Program-made: the position numbers and the translations under genes | The notes under the pieces: model-generated | Seen by the model: the letters and a program-made list of their open reading frames with translations, nothing else | What the model was told of the DNA's origin: nothing | The model's database searches: none | NCBI GenBank assembly: GCA_963575745.1 | Contig: CAUYUJ010004018.1 | Span: 1 to 64,000 of the forward strand | Reading direction: 5' to 3' | Source of the DNA: Prorocentrum cordatum | Taxonomy: Eukaryota; Sar; Dinophyceae; Prorocentrales; Prorocentraceae | DNA: 64,000 nucleotides | Shown: positions 42,783-53,173 of the stretch, piece by piece | How positions within the stretch are numbered: position 1 is the first letter of the stretch | Layout: each line of letters begins with the position of its first letter

Positions 42783-43188
42783 TGCAAACTCGCGCAGTCC
42801 AAAACCCAGATAGACACGTCGAAAGCGCGTGAAACGCTTCTGGGGACGCTGGTAAGGGCGCTGGAAAGCACGCCTGGGGAGCTTGCACACGCGGGAAACG
42901 CCGCGCGTGGGAGACGCCGGCCAGGGCGCTGGAAAGCACGCTTGGAGAGCTCACAAGCTGGGAAAAGCGAGCTTCAGAGGAGCCTCGAAAGAGCATCGAA
43001 GGACCTTCTGAAAGGCTTCAGGTACGCGCATTGGGATCGAATCGGTAAACGCTTCTCGGAACACGCTGGAGGCTCAAGCAAGGCGCTCCGGGGATGCCTG
43101 CCCGGGAGCCTCAGAGGGGCAGGCCTACCCTGCGCCGCCGGCTTCTAATCTGAAACCCCCCATAGCTCTCAGAGGGCTATCTGGGGGA
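42783..43188. repeat. Insertion inside unit 3 with internal ~60-bp repeats
   Basis: Unit 3 is interrupted between CCTCTGCAAA and CACTATGCGCGCACA, which are adjacent in other units. The inserted ~400 bp carries repeated GGCGCTGGAAAGCACGC(T/C)TGG and GAGCTTGCACACGCGGGAAA-like phrases and ends in CTCTCAGAGGGCTATCTGGG. It has a 181-codon open + frame but no recognised motif. Confidence 0.6.
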
Positions 43189-43404
43189 ACACTATGCGCG
43201 CACATTCGCCCATAAATTATCAGTTTTCGAAAACGATTTGCAAAAACTGGGACGAAGTGCACGCGCGCGCGCCGTCGCGCGCGAACGCCGAAATCTTAGA
43301 AAAAACCTTCCGTTTTGGAAGGACTTCATCATCGAGCGCCGAGAAAACACAGAAACACACGGCGTCACAACGCGGATTTTGGAGATAACAAGAAAAACAG
43401 ATAC

Positions 43405-43452
43405 AACAAAACAAACAAACAAACAAACAAACAAACAAACAAACAAACAAAA
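43405..43452. repeat. (AAAC)n tract in unit 3
   Basis: About eleven AAAC tetranucleotides at the position where unit 1 has poly(A). Confidence 0.95.
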
Positions 43453-43871
43453 AGCGCAATAGAAAAAGCTCGCGCGCGCGCCCTTGTGAATTATTAAATG
43501 CCACCGAGCGGGCTTCGCGCGCGCGCGTCGAAAACGCTCGAACGCCCCCGCGGGCGCTCCGCTGCGAGAATTCCTCGCGCAACAAATTGGGGAGAAGTGC
43601 GCGCGCGCGTCGTCGCGCGCGCATGCCGACATCAAAAAATTCAACATGGTTTTCACAAAATGATTTCGTAACATCAGTTTTCAAGAAAGCGCGCACTCGC
43701 GGTCTTGCGATTTCTTAAGAACGGCATAGGTGTTTCATCATGTTCATGGAATTCTGCCAAACGGGCGTCTTGCGCCGCATGCCGGAATCATTCGCGCGCC
43801 CTTGCGCGCGTGCTGGGGGGCGCCATCCGCGCGAGCCACGCGGGCCACTCTCGCGCGTCGGCTGCGGGCGC

Positions 43872-44345
43872 ATGTCGAACTCTTTCATAAACCTCCATCG
43901 CCGACGCGAGAACGCCGTCATCGTCGTCGGCGTGATCAGCATCCGCGCCGTCACTGGCCGCGCCGTCGTCGCCGTCAGCATCGCCACCAGCATCGCCACT
44001 AGCATCGCCGCGTCTACCGTTGTCGACGTTGCCATGAGACCGCGCCCGCCCAAGTCGCCGACCCACCCTGAAGTGCCCGCTGGGATGCGCCCCGCGGTCA
44101 GCGCCGCCGCAGCTGCGTCGGTTGCACCAGCGCAGCCGGCCGCTGCGCGCGCGCGCGCGCGGGCATTCGCGGCCGCACAGGTGCACCATCCAGCGCCAAG
44201 CACTCATCGCAATCGCCGCCGCGTGGGTCTTGCAAACCAAGTTGCGGGCGGACAGGCGGGATGTTTGCGCGAGCAGCGTCGTGGGCAACTTCAAGTTGAA
44301 AAAGAACCAGGATCCACCACCACCACCCCGCCCCGGGCTTTCTAG
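43872..44345 (+). CDS. VIVVG-frame ORF, unit 3
   Basis: Begins at ATG: MSNSFINLHRRRENAVIVVG, then VISIRAVTGRAVVAV, then RPRPPKSPTHPEVPAG. The usual stop after VAPN is lost (VAPAQPAA...), so the frame runs on to 158 codons through the CAAGTTGCGGG block. The upstream frame is also open (from 43740). Confidence 0.3.
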   Translation: MSNSFINLHRRRENAVIVVGVISIRAVTGRAVVAVSIATSIATSIAASTVVDVAMRPRPPKSPTHPEVPAGMRPAVSAAAAASVAPAQPAAARARARAFAAAQVHHPAPSTHRNRRRVGLANQVAGGQAGCLREQRRGQLQVEKEPGSTTTTPPRAF

Positions 44346-44563
44346 ACCCACCTCTTCGCATTGCACCTCACAAATGTTTCTGTCCCATCGCCCATCGTAA
44401 ATATGAATTCATACCAGCCCAGCTGGCATCGACCCCCCCCCCATCATCTGCAAAAACTTTTATGCGCGCACACTCGTTTATAAAAAAATAAGCAGGTTTC
44501 AAGAATCCCTCCCAAAAAACGGGACGAAGTGCACACGTTTGCGTCGTCGCGCGCGCATGCCGA

Positions 44564-44567
<4 letters not shown>

Positions 44568-44604
<37 letters not shown>

Positions 44605-44640
44605 CACATACACATACATACGTACATACATACATACATT
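44568..44640. repeat. (TA)n and (CATA)n tract in unit 4
   Basis: ATATATAT over 30 bp, then ACATACATACAT. It sits where other units have poly(A) or AAAC. Confidence 0.95.
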
Positions 44641-44982
44641 CATACTTTTTAAAATCATAAAAAATGCTATCGAACGGGCTTCGCGCGCGGGCACGTCGAA
44701 ATCGCTCGAACGCCCTTGCGCGCGTGCCGCCGCGAGAATCCTTTGAAAAAATGAGACAAAGTGCACGCGCGCGCGTCGTTGCGCGCGCATGCCGAAATCT
44801 TTCAAAAATCTTCGGTGTCGTAACGGCTTCAGAACCGAATGCTTTAAAACAGTCAAATGTACAAGGCTTCGCAGCAGGCGCCGCATGCCGAAATCATTCG
44901 CACGCCCTCGCGCGCGTGCTGGAGGGGCACGATCCGCGTAGAATAAAGCCACGTGGGCCACTCGCGCGCGGGCAGCGCGCGC

Positions 44983-45255
44983 ATGTCGAACTCTTTCCAA
45001 AACATTCCTCACCGACGCGAGGACGCTGTCATCGTCGTCGGCATGGTCAGCATCGGCGCCGCCACTGGCCGCGCCTTCGTCAGTGCGAACATCGTCGTCA
45101 ACATCGCGTCTACTGCAGTCGGCGTTGCCATGATACCGCGCCCGCCCAATTCGCCGACTCGCATTGAAGTACCCGCTGTGATGCGCCCACCGGTCAGCGC
45201 CACCGCGGCCGCGTCGGTCGCGCCAAACTGGCTGGCCGCTGCGCGCGCGCGCTAG
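44983..45255 (+). CDS. VIVVG-frame ORF, unit 4
   Basis: 91 codons from ATG: MSNSFQNIPHRREDAVIVVG, then MVSIGAATGRAFVSA, then MIPRPPNSPTRIEVPAV, ending VAPNWLAAARAR. The middle is 4-5 codons shorter than in unit 1, again by whole codons. The VAPN stop has become TGG. Confidence 0.3.
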   Translation: MSNSFQNIPHRREDAVIVVGMVSIGAATGRAFVSANIVVNIASTAVGVAMIPRPPNSPTRIEVPAVMRPPVSATAAASVAPNWLAAARAR

Positions 45256-45782
45256 CGGCCGCAGAGATGCACCAGCCAACGCCACGCATGCATCGCAATC
45301 GCCACCGCATGGCTTTTGCAAACCAAATTGCGGGCGGGCAGGTGGGATGTTTGCAAGAGCACGGGGCGTGTCAACTCATGAGTAAAAACCGATCCTCTTT
45401 TCTGAAATAAGAATGGACTTTACCCCCCCCAGAATCATCGATCCCCCCTTTCGTATCGCAGTTTACATACAATGCTGCCCCATCGTCCATCTTATGTGTG
45501 AATTCATACTATCCCATCCAGGCAGGTATCGCCCCGCCCCCCGCCATCTTTTGCAAAAATATTATGCGCGCAAACCCGTTTATCAAAAATCATAAGTTTT
45601 CAGGAATCCCTTGCAAAGAAAATGGGACGAAGTGCACACGCGCGCGTCGTCGCACGCGAATCCCAAAATCTTTCAAAAACCTTAGGTTGCGGTAAGAGTT
45701 CAAGATCGAGTGTCCAACAAAACATACAAAAACACAAGGTTTCGCAACACGGATTTTCAACAAAAGCGCGCGCGCGCGCTCT

Positions 45783-45824
45783 TGCATCGTCGTCGTCGTC
45801 GTCGTCGCCGTCCTCCCTCCTCCC

Positions 45825-45855
<31 letters not shown>

Positions 45856-46410
45856 TCTCTGTCTTTCCTCGTCGTCGTCGTCGTCCTCTTTGGCGTCGTC
45901 GTCGTTTCCGTCGTCGTTGTCGTCGTGGTCGACCTTCCTCCTCCCTCGTCGTCGTCGTCGTCCGTCGTCGGCGTCTCGTCGCCGTCCCTCCTAATTCGTC
46001 GCCGTCGTCGTCGTCGTCGTCGTCTTCCCTCCTCCCTCGTCGTTGTCGTCGTCGGCGTCGCCGTCCTCCCTCCTTCTTCGTCGTTCGCGTCGTCGCCCCT
46101 CCTCCCTCGTCGTTGTCGCCGTCGGCGTCGGCGACGTCGTCGTCGTCTTCGTCGTCGTCGTCGGCATCGTCGTCGTCGTAGTCGTCGGCGTCGACGTCGT
46201 CGTCGTCGTCCTCGTCGTCGGCGTCGTCGCCGCCGTCGTCGTCGGCGGCGTCATCGTCGTCGTCGTCGGCGTCGGCGTCGTCGTCATCGGCGTCGCCGTC
46301 GTCTTCGTTGTCGTCGTCGTCGAAATCGTCGGAGACGTCGTCGGTGTCGTCGTAGTCGTCGTCGGCGTAGTCGTCGTGGTCGTTGTCGCTGTCGTCGTCG
46401 GCGCCGCTGT
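45783..46410. repeat. (GTC)n expansion replacing the core of unit 5
   Basis: About 620 bp of GTC triplets with CTCCCTCCTCCCTCGTCG interludes. It replaces the whole stretch from the CGCTCTTGCGAATC block to the CAAGTTGCGGG block. Closely related to 51915-52580, with the same interludes in the same order. Confidence 0.95.
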
Positions 46411-46866
46411 CACTGTCAAGCGCAATGTGGTCCCACCGTCACGGTCTTCAGAAGTCTCGCGACCAAGTTGCGGGTGGGAGGGTGGGACGTTTGCACGAGC
46501 AGCGGAGAGGACAGCTTCAAGACAGTCAAAGTGGATGTTCCTTTTCTAAAAGAAGACTAGGCTCCCCCCCCCCCCCCGGAGTTAACGGGCCATCTTTTCG
46601 CATTGCAATTGACACACAATTCTGCCCCATCGTCCATCTTACTTGTGAATTCATACTATCCCAGCCAGGCCGATATCGCCCACCCCCCGCCATCTTCCGC
46701 AGCAAAAAATGCGATACGCGAACAATCGTTTATCGAAAATCATAAGTTTTCAGGAATCCCTTGCAAAAAAAAGGAACGTAGTGCACACGCGCGCGTCGTC
46801 GCGCGCGCATGCCGAAATCCTTCAAAGACTCTCGGTTTCTGAAGGGTTTCAAAATCGAGTTACAAA

Positions 46867-46870
<4 letters not shown>

Positions 46871-46907
<37 letters not shown>

Positions 46908-46932
46908 CATATATGAATAATATGTTTTAAAG

Positions 46933-47013
<81 letters not shown>
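46871..47013. repeat. (TA)n and 81-bp poly(A) in unit 6
   Basis: ATATATAT at 46871-46903 and 81 consecutive A at 46933-47013, followed immediately by unit sequence (GGTTTCGCAACAC). Confidence 0.97.
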
Positions 47014-47014
<1 letters not shown>

Positions 47015-48082
47015 GACGACAGGGTTTCGCAACACTGATTCGCGCAACAAACTGACGCGCGCTATTGCGAAGTCTTGGGGAAACCATAGGTGTTTTCATA
47101 TTATCATGAAATAGTGCCTAACGTGCTTCGCGCGCGCGCATGTCGAAATCTGTCGAACGCCCTTGCGCTCGTGCCGTCGCGAGAATCATCTGCAAAAAAA
47201 CCGGACGAAGTGCAGATGCGCGCGTCGTTGCGCGCGCATACCGAAATCCTTCAAAAACCTTTGTTTCGGAAGGATTTCAAAATCGAGCGCCCAGAAAACA
47301 CAGAAAAAAACACATGGTTTCGCAACACGGCTTTCTGCCCCATCGTCCATCCGAAATATGAAATCCCACCATCCCAGCCGAGCTGGCATCGACGCCCCCC
47401 CCGCCATCATTTGGAAAAAAATACGATGCGCGCACACTCCTTTATCAAAAATAAACAGCTTCCAACTATCCGGTGCAAAAGGACAGAATGCACAAGCGCG
47501 TCGTCGCGCGCGAACCCCGAAATCTTTCAAAAACCTTCGGCTTCGGAAAGACTTCAAAATCGAGTGTCCAACAGGAAATAGAAGCACATGGTTGCGCACA
47601 CGGATTTCCAAGAAATGCTTGCGCGCGCCCTTGCGAATTCGCAGGAAAACCTCAGGTTGCTCAACATCTTTCAACATAGTCAAGCATGTCGAAATCGTTC
47701 GAATACCCTGGCGCGCGCGCCGTCCAGAGAAGCTATTGCAAAGACCGGGGCGGAATGCACGCGCGCGCGCGTCGCCGCGCGCGCATGACGAAATCCGCCA
47801 AAAACTGTCGGTTTCGTAGCGGATTCACAATCGAGTGTCCAAATATCATATACAAGGACATGGTTTCGCAACGTCAATTGTCCAAGAAAGCGTGCGTTCG
47901 CGCTCTTGCGAATCCTTACGACAACCATGTGGTGTGTGTCAACATGTTCACGGAATTCTGCCAAACGGGCTTCTGGCGCCGCATGCCGAAATCATTCGCG
48001 CGCCCTCGCACGCGCGCTGGGGGGGCGCGATCCGTGTCAACTGATACCACGCGGGCTACTTTCGCGCGCGGGCCGCGCGGGC

Positions 48083-48706
48083 ATGTCGAACTCTCTCCAA
48101 AACTTTCATCACCGACACGAGGACGCCGTCATCGTCGTCGGCGCGACCAGCATCGGCGCCCGCACTGGCCGCGCCGTCGTCGTTGTCAACATCGCCACCG
48201 GCATCGCTACTATCATCATCGCGTATACCGGCGTCGACGTTGCCATGATACCGCGCCCGCCAAAGTTGCCGATTCGCACTGAAGTGCCTGCTGGGGTGCG
48301 CCCAGCGGTCAGCGCCACCGCGGCCGGCGTCGGTCGCGCCAAACTAGCCGGCCGCTGCGAGCGCGCTTGGGTCGGCGCGGCCGCAGAGATGGACCAGCCA
48401 ACGCCAGGCGCTCATCACAATCTTTGCAAACCAGGTTGCGGGTGGGCGGGTGGGATGACTGCGCGAACAAAGGAGTTGACAATTCACAGCGAGCAGAGTA
48501 ATTCTCTGTTTAAAGAAGGGAGTAGACTCTACCCCCGAGATTTATCTACACCACTTGTCGTATTACGATTTACATGTGATTCTGCCCCATTGTCCATCCT
48601 ACATTCGGCATCGGCATCGGCATCGGCCCCCCCCGGCATCGCCCCCCCCCCACTCATCCTCTGGAACAAATACTATGCGCGCGCATACGCTCATCCAAAA
48701 TCATAA
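48083..48706 (+). CDS. VIVVG-frame ORF, unit 7
   Basis: Begins at ATG: MSNSLQNFHHRHEDAVIVVG, then ATSIGARTGRAVVVV, then MIPRPPKLPIRTEVPAG. A length change near ATAAGVGRAK removes the VAPN stop, and the frame continues to 208 codons over the unit junction. Upstream it is open from 47906, giving 266 codons in all. Confidence 0.3.
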   Translation: MSNSLQNFHHRHEDAVIVVGATSIGARTGRAVVVVNIATGIATIIIAYTGVDVAMIPRPPKLPIRTEVPAGVRPAVSATAAGVGRAKLAGRCERAWVGAAAEMDQPTPGAHHNLCKPGCGWAGGMTARTKELTIHSEQSNSLFKEGSRLYPRDLSTPLVVLRFTCDSAPLSILHSASASASAPPGIAPPPLILWNKYYARAYAHPKS

Positions 48707-49023
48707 GTTCTCAAGAAGCCATTGCAAAGAAAGGACGGAGTGCACACGCGCATGTCGTCGCGCGCATGCCGAGATCTTTTAAAACTTTCGGTTTCGTAAC
48801 GATTTTAAAATCGAGTGTCCAAGAACCACATAAAAAGCACACGGTAACGCAACATTATGATTTGAGAGAGAGGGCTCTTTAATTTTCATATCCATCTATA
48901 TATATATAAGAAACAAGACAACAAACAACACAAACAAAAAGTGCTACCAAATGGGCTTCACGCGCGCGCATGCCGAAATCGTTCGACCGCCCTTGCGCGC
49001 GCGCCGTCGCGAGAATCCTTCGC

Positions 49024-49025
<2 letters not shown>

Positions 49026-49066
<41 letters not shown>
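49026..49066. repeat. Poly(A) tract in unit 8
   Basis: 41 consecutive A after CCTTCGCGC, a different position in the unit from the other poly(A) tracts. Confidence 0.97.
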
Positions 49067-49067
<1 letters not shown>

Positions 49068-49444
49068 GAAGGGCACTCGCGCGCGTCGTCGCGCGCGCGT
49101 GCCGAAATCCGTCAACAACGCGTGGTTTTGCAGCGAGGCCAGAACCGAATGTCCAAAAAAAACAAACACCTACAAATGGTTTCGCAACATCTGTTTTCAA
49201 AACAGCGCGCGCTCGTGCTCTTGAGCGCATCCATAAGGAAACCACACTTGTTATTATTATGCCACGCGGGCCTCTGGAGCCGCATGCAAACATCATTCGC
49301 ACGCCCTCGAGCGCGTGCTGGGGGGGCACTATCCGCGTCAAATAAAACCACGCGGGCCACTCTCGCGCGCCGGCCGCGCGCGCGCGTCGAACTCCTTCCC
49401 AAAACCTTCATCACCGACGCGAAGACGCCGTCATCGTCGTCGGC

Positions 49445-49642
49445 GTGATCAGCATCGGCGCCCGCACTGGCCGCGCCTTCGTCGGCGTCGACATCGCTGC
49501 CGGCATCGCTACTATCATCATCGCGTCTACCGGCGTCGACGTCGCCACGATACCGTGCCCGCCCAACTCGCCGACTCGCAGCGAAGTGCCCGCTGGGGTG
49601 CGGCCAGCGCAACCGCGGCAGGTGTCGGCGGCGCCAAACTAG
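49445..49642 (+). CDS. VIVVG-frame ORF, unit 8 (5' frameshift)
   Basis: The C-terminal two thirds of the common frame: ISIGARTGRAFVGV, then TIPCPPNSPTRSEVPAG, ending SAAPN-TAG. One extra C in the run before the AAAACCTTCATC block puts the SNSF part in another frame, so this copy looks broken. The M at 49445 is a GTG codon. Confidence 0.2.
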   Translation: MISIGARTGRAFVGVDIAAGIATIIIASTGVDVATIPCPPNSPTRSEVPAGVRPAQPRQVSAAPN

Positions 49643-49815
49643 CTGGCCGCTGCGCGCGCGTGCCAGGGTTGGCGCGGCCGCAGAGATGCACCAGCCAACG
49701 CCAAGCACGCACCAAAATCGCCACCGCATGGGTTTTGAAACCCAACTTGCGGGTGGGTGCGCGGGATGTTTGCCAGGGCATGGGATGTGACAACTCGCTT
49801 GTTAAAGTCCATCGC

Positions 49816-49836
49816 ACCACATAGGTTCTTTTTTTT

Positions 49837-49900
<64 letters not shown>

Positions 49901-49921
49901 AAAAAAAAAAAAAAAAAAAAA
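49816..49921. repeat. T-run and poly(A) tract at the unit 8/9 junction
   Basis: Ten T, then AT, then about 80 A with one C, directly after CATCGCACCACATAGGTTC (a TTGCACCACATAGG copy). The T and A runs can pair. Confidence 0.95.
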
Positions 49922-50752
49922 GGACATAGGTTCTGCCACCCCCCCCCCCAGGGTTCAAGAGCCCCCAGGAACCGATGCTAAACACATACGATTCTGACCC
50001 AATGTCCATCCTACCAGTGAATTCATAGTATCCCAGCCAGGCCGGCATCGGCCCCCCCGCAATCCTCTGCAAGAAAATACGCGCACGTTCGCTTATCAAA
50101 AATCCAAAGTTTTCAAGAACCCCTTGCAAAAATCTAGACGAAGTGCACACGCGCGCGTCGTCACGCGCGCATGCCAAATTCCTTCACAAACCTTCGGTTC
50201 CAGAAGGATTTCAAAATCGAGTGTCCAAAGAAATATAAAAGCACATGTTTTCGCAACACGTATGTTCAAAGAACACAAACAGAAAATGCGCGCTTTCGTG
50301 CGAAATTTAAAGCAAACCATACGTTTCGAGATTTTCAGCAAATACTACCACATGGGCTTCGCGCGCGCGCACGTCGACATCGATCGAACGTCCTCGTGCG
50401 CGTGCCGTCGCGAGAATATTCTGCCAAAAGTTAAACGAATTGCACGCGCGCGCGTCGTCGCGCGCGCATGCCAAAATCCTTCAAAAGCCTGCGGTATCGG
50501 AAGGGTATCAACATCTAGTTTACAAAACAACAAATATTTCGCAACACGGATTTTTTAAAAATATGCTTACGCGCGCTGTTGCGAATTCTAAAAAAAACGT
50601 TCTGAGTTTTCAACATGTTCGCAAAATGCTACCAAACGGGCTTCGCGCGCGCAAGGCGAAGTCGTTCGAACGCCCTTGCGCGCGTGCTGGGGTGGCACGA
50701 TCCGTGTCAAATAATGCCATGTTTGCCACTCCCGCGCGTCTGCCGCGCGCGC

Positions 50753-50881
50753 ATTTCGACTTCTTGTCAAAACCTTCATCACCGACGGGAAGACGCCGTC
50801 ATTGCCGCCGGCGTGATCGGCATCGCCGCCGCCACTGGCCGCACCGTCGTCGCTGTCAGCATCGTCAGCAATATCACTACG

Positions 50882-50947
<66 letters not shown>

Positions 50948-51166
50948 GTGTCTACAAGTGTCGACGTCGCCATGATACCGCACCCGCCCAAGTCGCCGAC
51001 TCGCACTCAAGTGCCCGCCTGGATGTGCCGAGCGGCCAGCACCACCGCGGCCGCGTCGGTCGCGCCAACCTACTTGGCCGGTCTGCGCGCGCGCATGCGC
51101 GGGCTGGCGCGAACGCAGAGATGCACCAGCCAGCGCCAAGCACTCATCGCAATCGCCGCCGCATGA
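50753..51166 (+). CDS. VIVVG-frame ORF, unit 9 with poly-Ile insertion
   Basis: The common frame with a 22-codon ATC expansion: ISTSCQNLHHRREDAVIAAG, then VIGIAAATGRTVVAV, a run of Ile (50883-50947), then MIPHPPKSPTRTQVPAW. Open from 50615 to 51166. ATT replaces the ATG. The Ile run keeps the frame because it is a triplet repeat. Confidence 0.25.
50883..50947. repeat. (ATC)n microsatellite in unit 9
   Basis: About 22 perfect ATC triplets. Confidence 0.97.
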
Positions 51167-51914
51167 GGATTGCAACCCAAGTTGCGGGTGGGTGGGTGGG
51201 ATGTTTGCGCGAGCAGTGGAGTGGACAACTCACTGCGAACAGAAATTAATTTTCGTTTCTCAAAGAAGAATAGACTTTTACTCCCCCCGGAGTTAATGGG
51301 TCACCTTTTCGTATCACAATTTACATATGATTCTGCCCCCTCGCCCATCCGAAATATGAGTTCCTACTATCCCAGCGAGGCCGGTATCACTCCCCCCCGC
51401 CGTCCTTTTGCAAAAAATGCTATGCGCGCACACTCGTGTATCAAAAATCAGAAGTTTTCAAGAACCCCTTTTCAAAAAATGGGACGAGGTGCACACGCGC
51501 GCGTCGTCGCGCACGCATGCCACAATCCTTCAAAAACCTTCGGTGTCGGAAGGATTTCACAATCGAGTTTCCAAACAACATACAAAAACACATAGTTTCG
51601 CAACATTGAGTTTCAAAAGAACTTACGCGCGCCTTCTTGCGAAATCTTGAGAAAACCATAGGTTTTTCAAGCTTGACCAAAAATACTACCAAACGGGCTT
51701 CGCGCGCGCATGTCGAAATGTTTCGAGCGCCCTTGCGCGCGTGCCGTCGCGAGAACTTTTTTTTCGAAAAAAGGGACGAAGCGCAGATACGCGCGTCGTC
51801 GCGCGCGCATGCCAGAATCCTTCAAAAACCTTCGGTTTCGGAAGGATTTCAAAATCGCAAAAACACAAGGTTTCGCAACACGGATGTTCAACAAAAGCGT
51901 GCTCGCGCGATCTT

Positions 51915-52580
51915 GCGTCGTCGTCGTCGCCGTCTTCCCTCCTCCCTCGTCGTCGTCGTCGCCGTCGTCGTCCTCTGTCTTTCCTCGTGTTCGTCGCCGT
52001 CGTCGTCCTCTTTGGCGTCGTGGTCGTTTTCCGTCGTCGTTGTCGCCGTTGTCGTCCTTCTTCCTCCTCCCTCGTCGTCGTCGTCGTCCGTCGTCGGCGT
52101 CTCGTCGTCGTCCTTCCTATTTCGTCGCCGTCGTCGTCGTCGTCGTCTTCCCTCCTCCCTCGTCGTTGTCGTCGTCGGCGTCGCCGTCCTCCCTCCTTTT
52201 TCGTCGTTCGCGTCGTCGCAGTCCTCCCTCCTCCCTCGTCGTTGCCGTCGTTGTCGCCGTCGTCGTCCTCCCTCCTCCCTCGTCGTCATCGTCTTCGTTG
52301 GTGACGTCGTCGGCGTCGGCGTCGGCGTGGGCGTGGGCGTTGGCATCGTCGCCGTCGTCTTCGTTTTCGTCGTCGTCGACGTCGGCGTCGTCGTCGTCGG
52401 CGTCGTCGACGTCAGCGTCGTCAGCGTCGTCGTCGGCGTCGTCGTCGTCGTCGGCGTTGGCGTCGGCGTCGTCGTCGTCGGTGTCGTCGTTATCGTCGTC
52501 GTCGTCGTTGCCGTCGTCGTCGAAGTCGTCGGAGACGTCGTCAGTGTCGTCGTAGTCGTTGTCGTCGATGTCGTCGTAGT
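51915..52580. repeat. (GTC)n expansion replacing the core of unit 10
   Basis: Same structure and interludes as in unit 5 (45783-46410), so the two units share a recent common source. Confidence 0.95.
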
Positions 52581-52669
52581 CGGTCTTGAGAGGTTTTGCA
52601 AACCAAGTTGCGGGTGGGTGGGTGGGATGCTTGCAGGAGCGTGGGATGTGTCAACTCATGGGTAAAAAT

Positions 52670-52715
52670 CAATTGCACCACATACGTTGCACCTCATAGA
52701 CTGCAAGAACCGTAC
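52670..52715. repeat. TTGCACCACATACG copies at the junction of the two arrays
   Basis: ATTGCACCACATACG and TTGCACCTCATAG lie exactly between the end of unit 10 and the first 1.13-kb unit. Confidence 0.75.
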
Positions 52716-53173
52716 TTTGGGGCCCACGCTGGCTAACATTGTTTCAATGTGCGTTTCGTTCGTTTCTCCGAACACCGCTGCCCCTTTGGTACGCCCGTGG
52801 TTCGACATCGGGGCTTCGGAACGAGTGGGGTCCATGCCCAATTGCCACTGCAATCGGATCGGCCCAGGGCGTCCAGAAGCTTCACAATTCGACACCCTGC
52901 CAGGAAGAATAGTAGAAGGAAGCCACGCGCAGCAATACATGAGCAGCAGAGCGATGGAGGGCAAGTGGGGGAAGAGAGACGGTGGCGGAGCGGAAGCGGA
53001 GAGAAGCAAGGGCAGGGGGAAGTGGAGGGGGAGGAGGGAGGTGGGCACAGAAGGGGTGGCAGGAAGAACAGCAAGAGCAGGAGCAGGAGGAGGCGAGGGA
53101 GCAGGAGCAGGAGGAGGAGGAGGTGCGGGTGCGGGTGGAAGAGGCGAGGTCAAGCTCGCGGCTGCTCTCTCAG

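Larger units (their letters stand above)
39770..52670. repeat. Array of ten degenerate ~0.7-1.7-kb tandem units
   Basis: Unit starts, taken at TCTGCCCCATCGTCCATC-like anchors, are near 39770, 41081, 42704, 44377, 45473, 46620, 47333, 48581, 49993 and 51332. A common unit order is: anchor; ATC(A/C)CAAAAATCATAAGTTTTC; GAAGTGCACACGCGCGCGTC; ATGCCGAAATCCTTCAAAAA; GGTTTCGCAACACGGATTTT; one or two related CGGGCTTCGCGCGCG blocks; a GTC/ATC-rich block (the VIVVG frame); and CAAGTTGCGGGTGGG...GATGTTTGCGCGAGCAG. Unit 6 lacks its 3' half. Lengths differ mainly by local microsatellite tracts. Confidence 0.9.
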
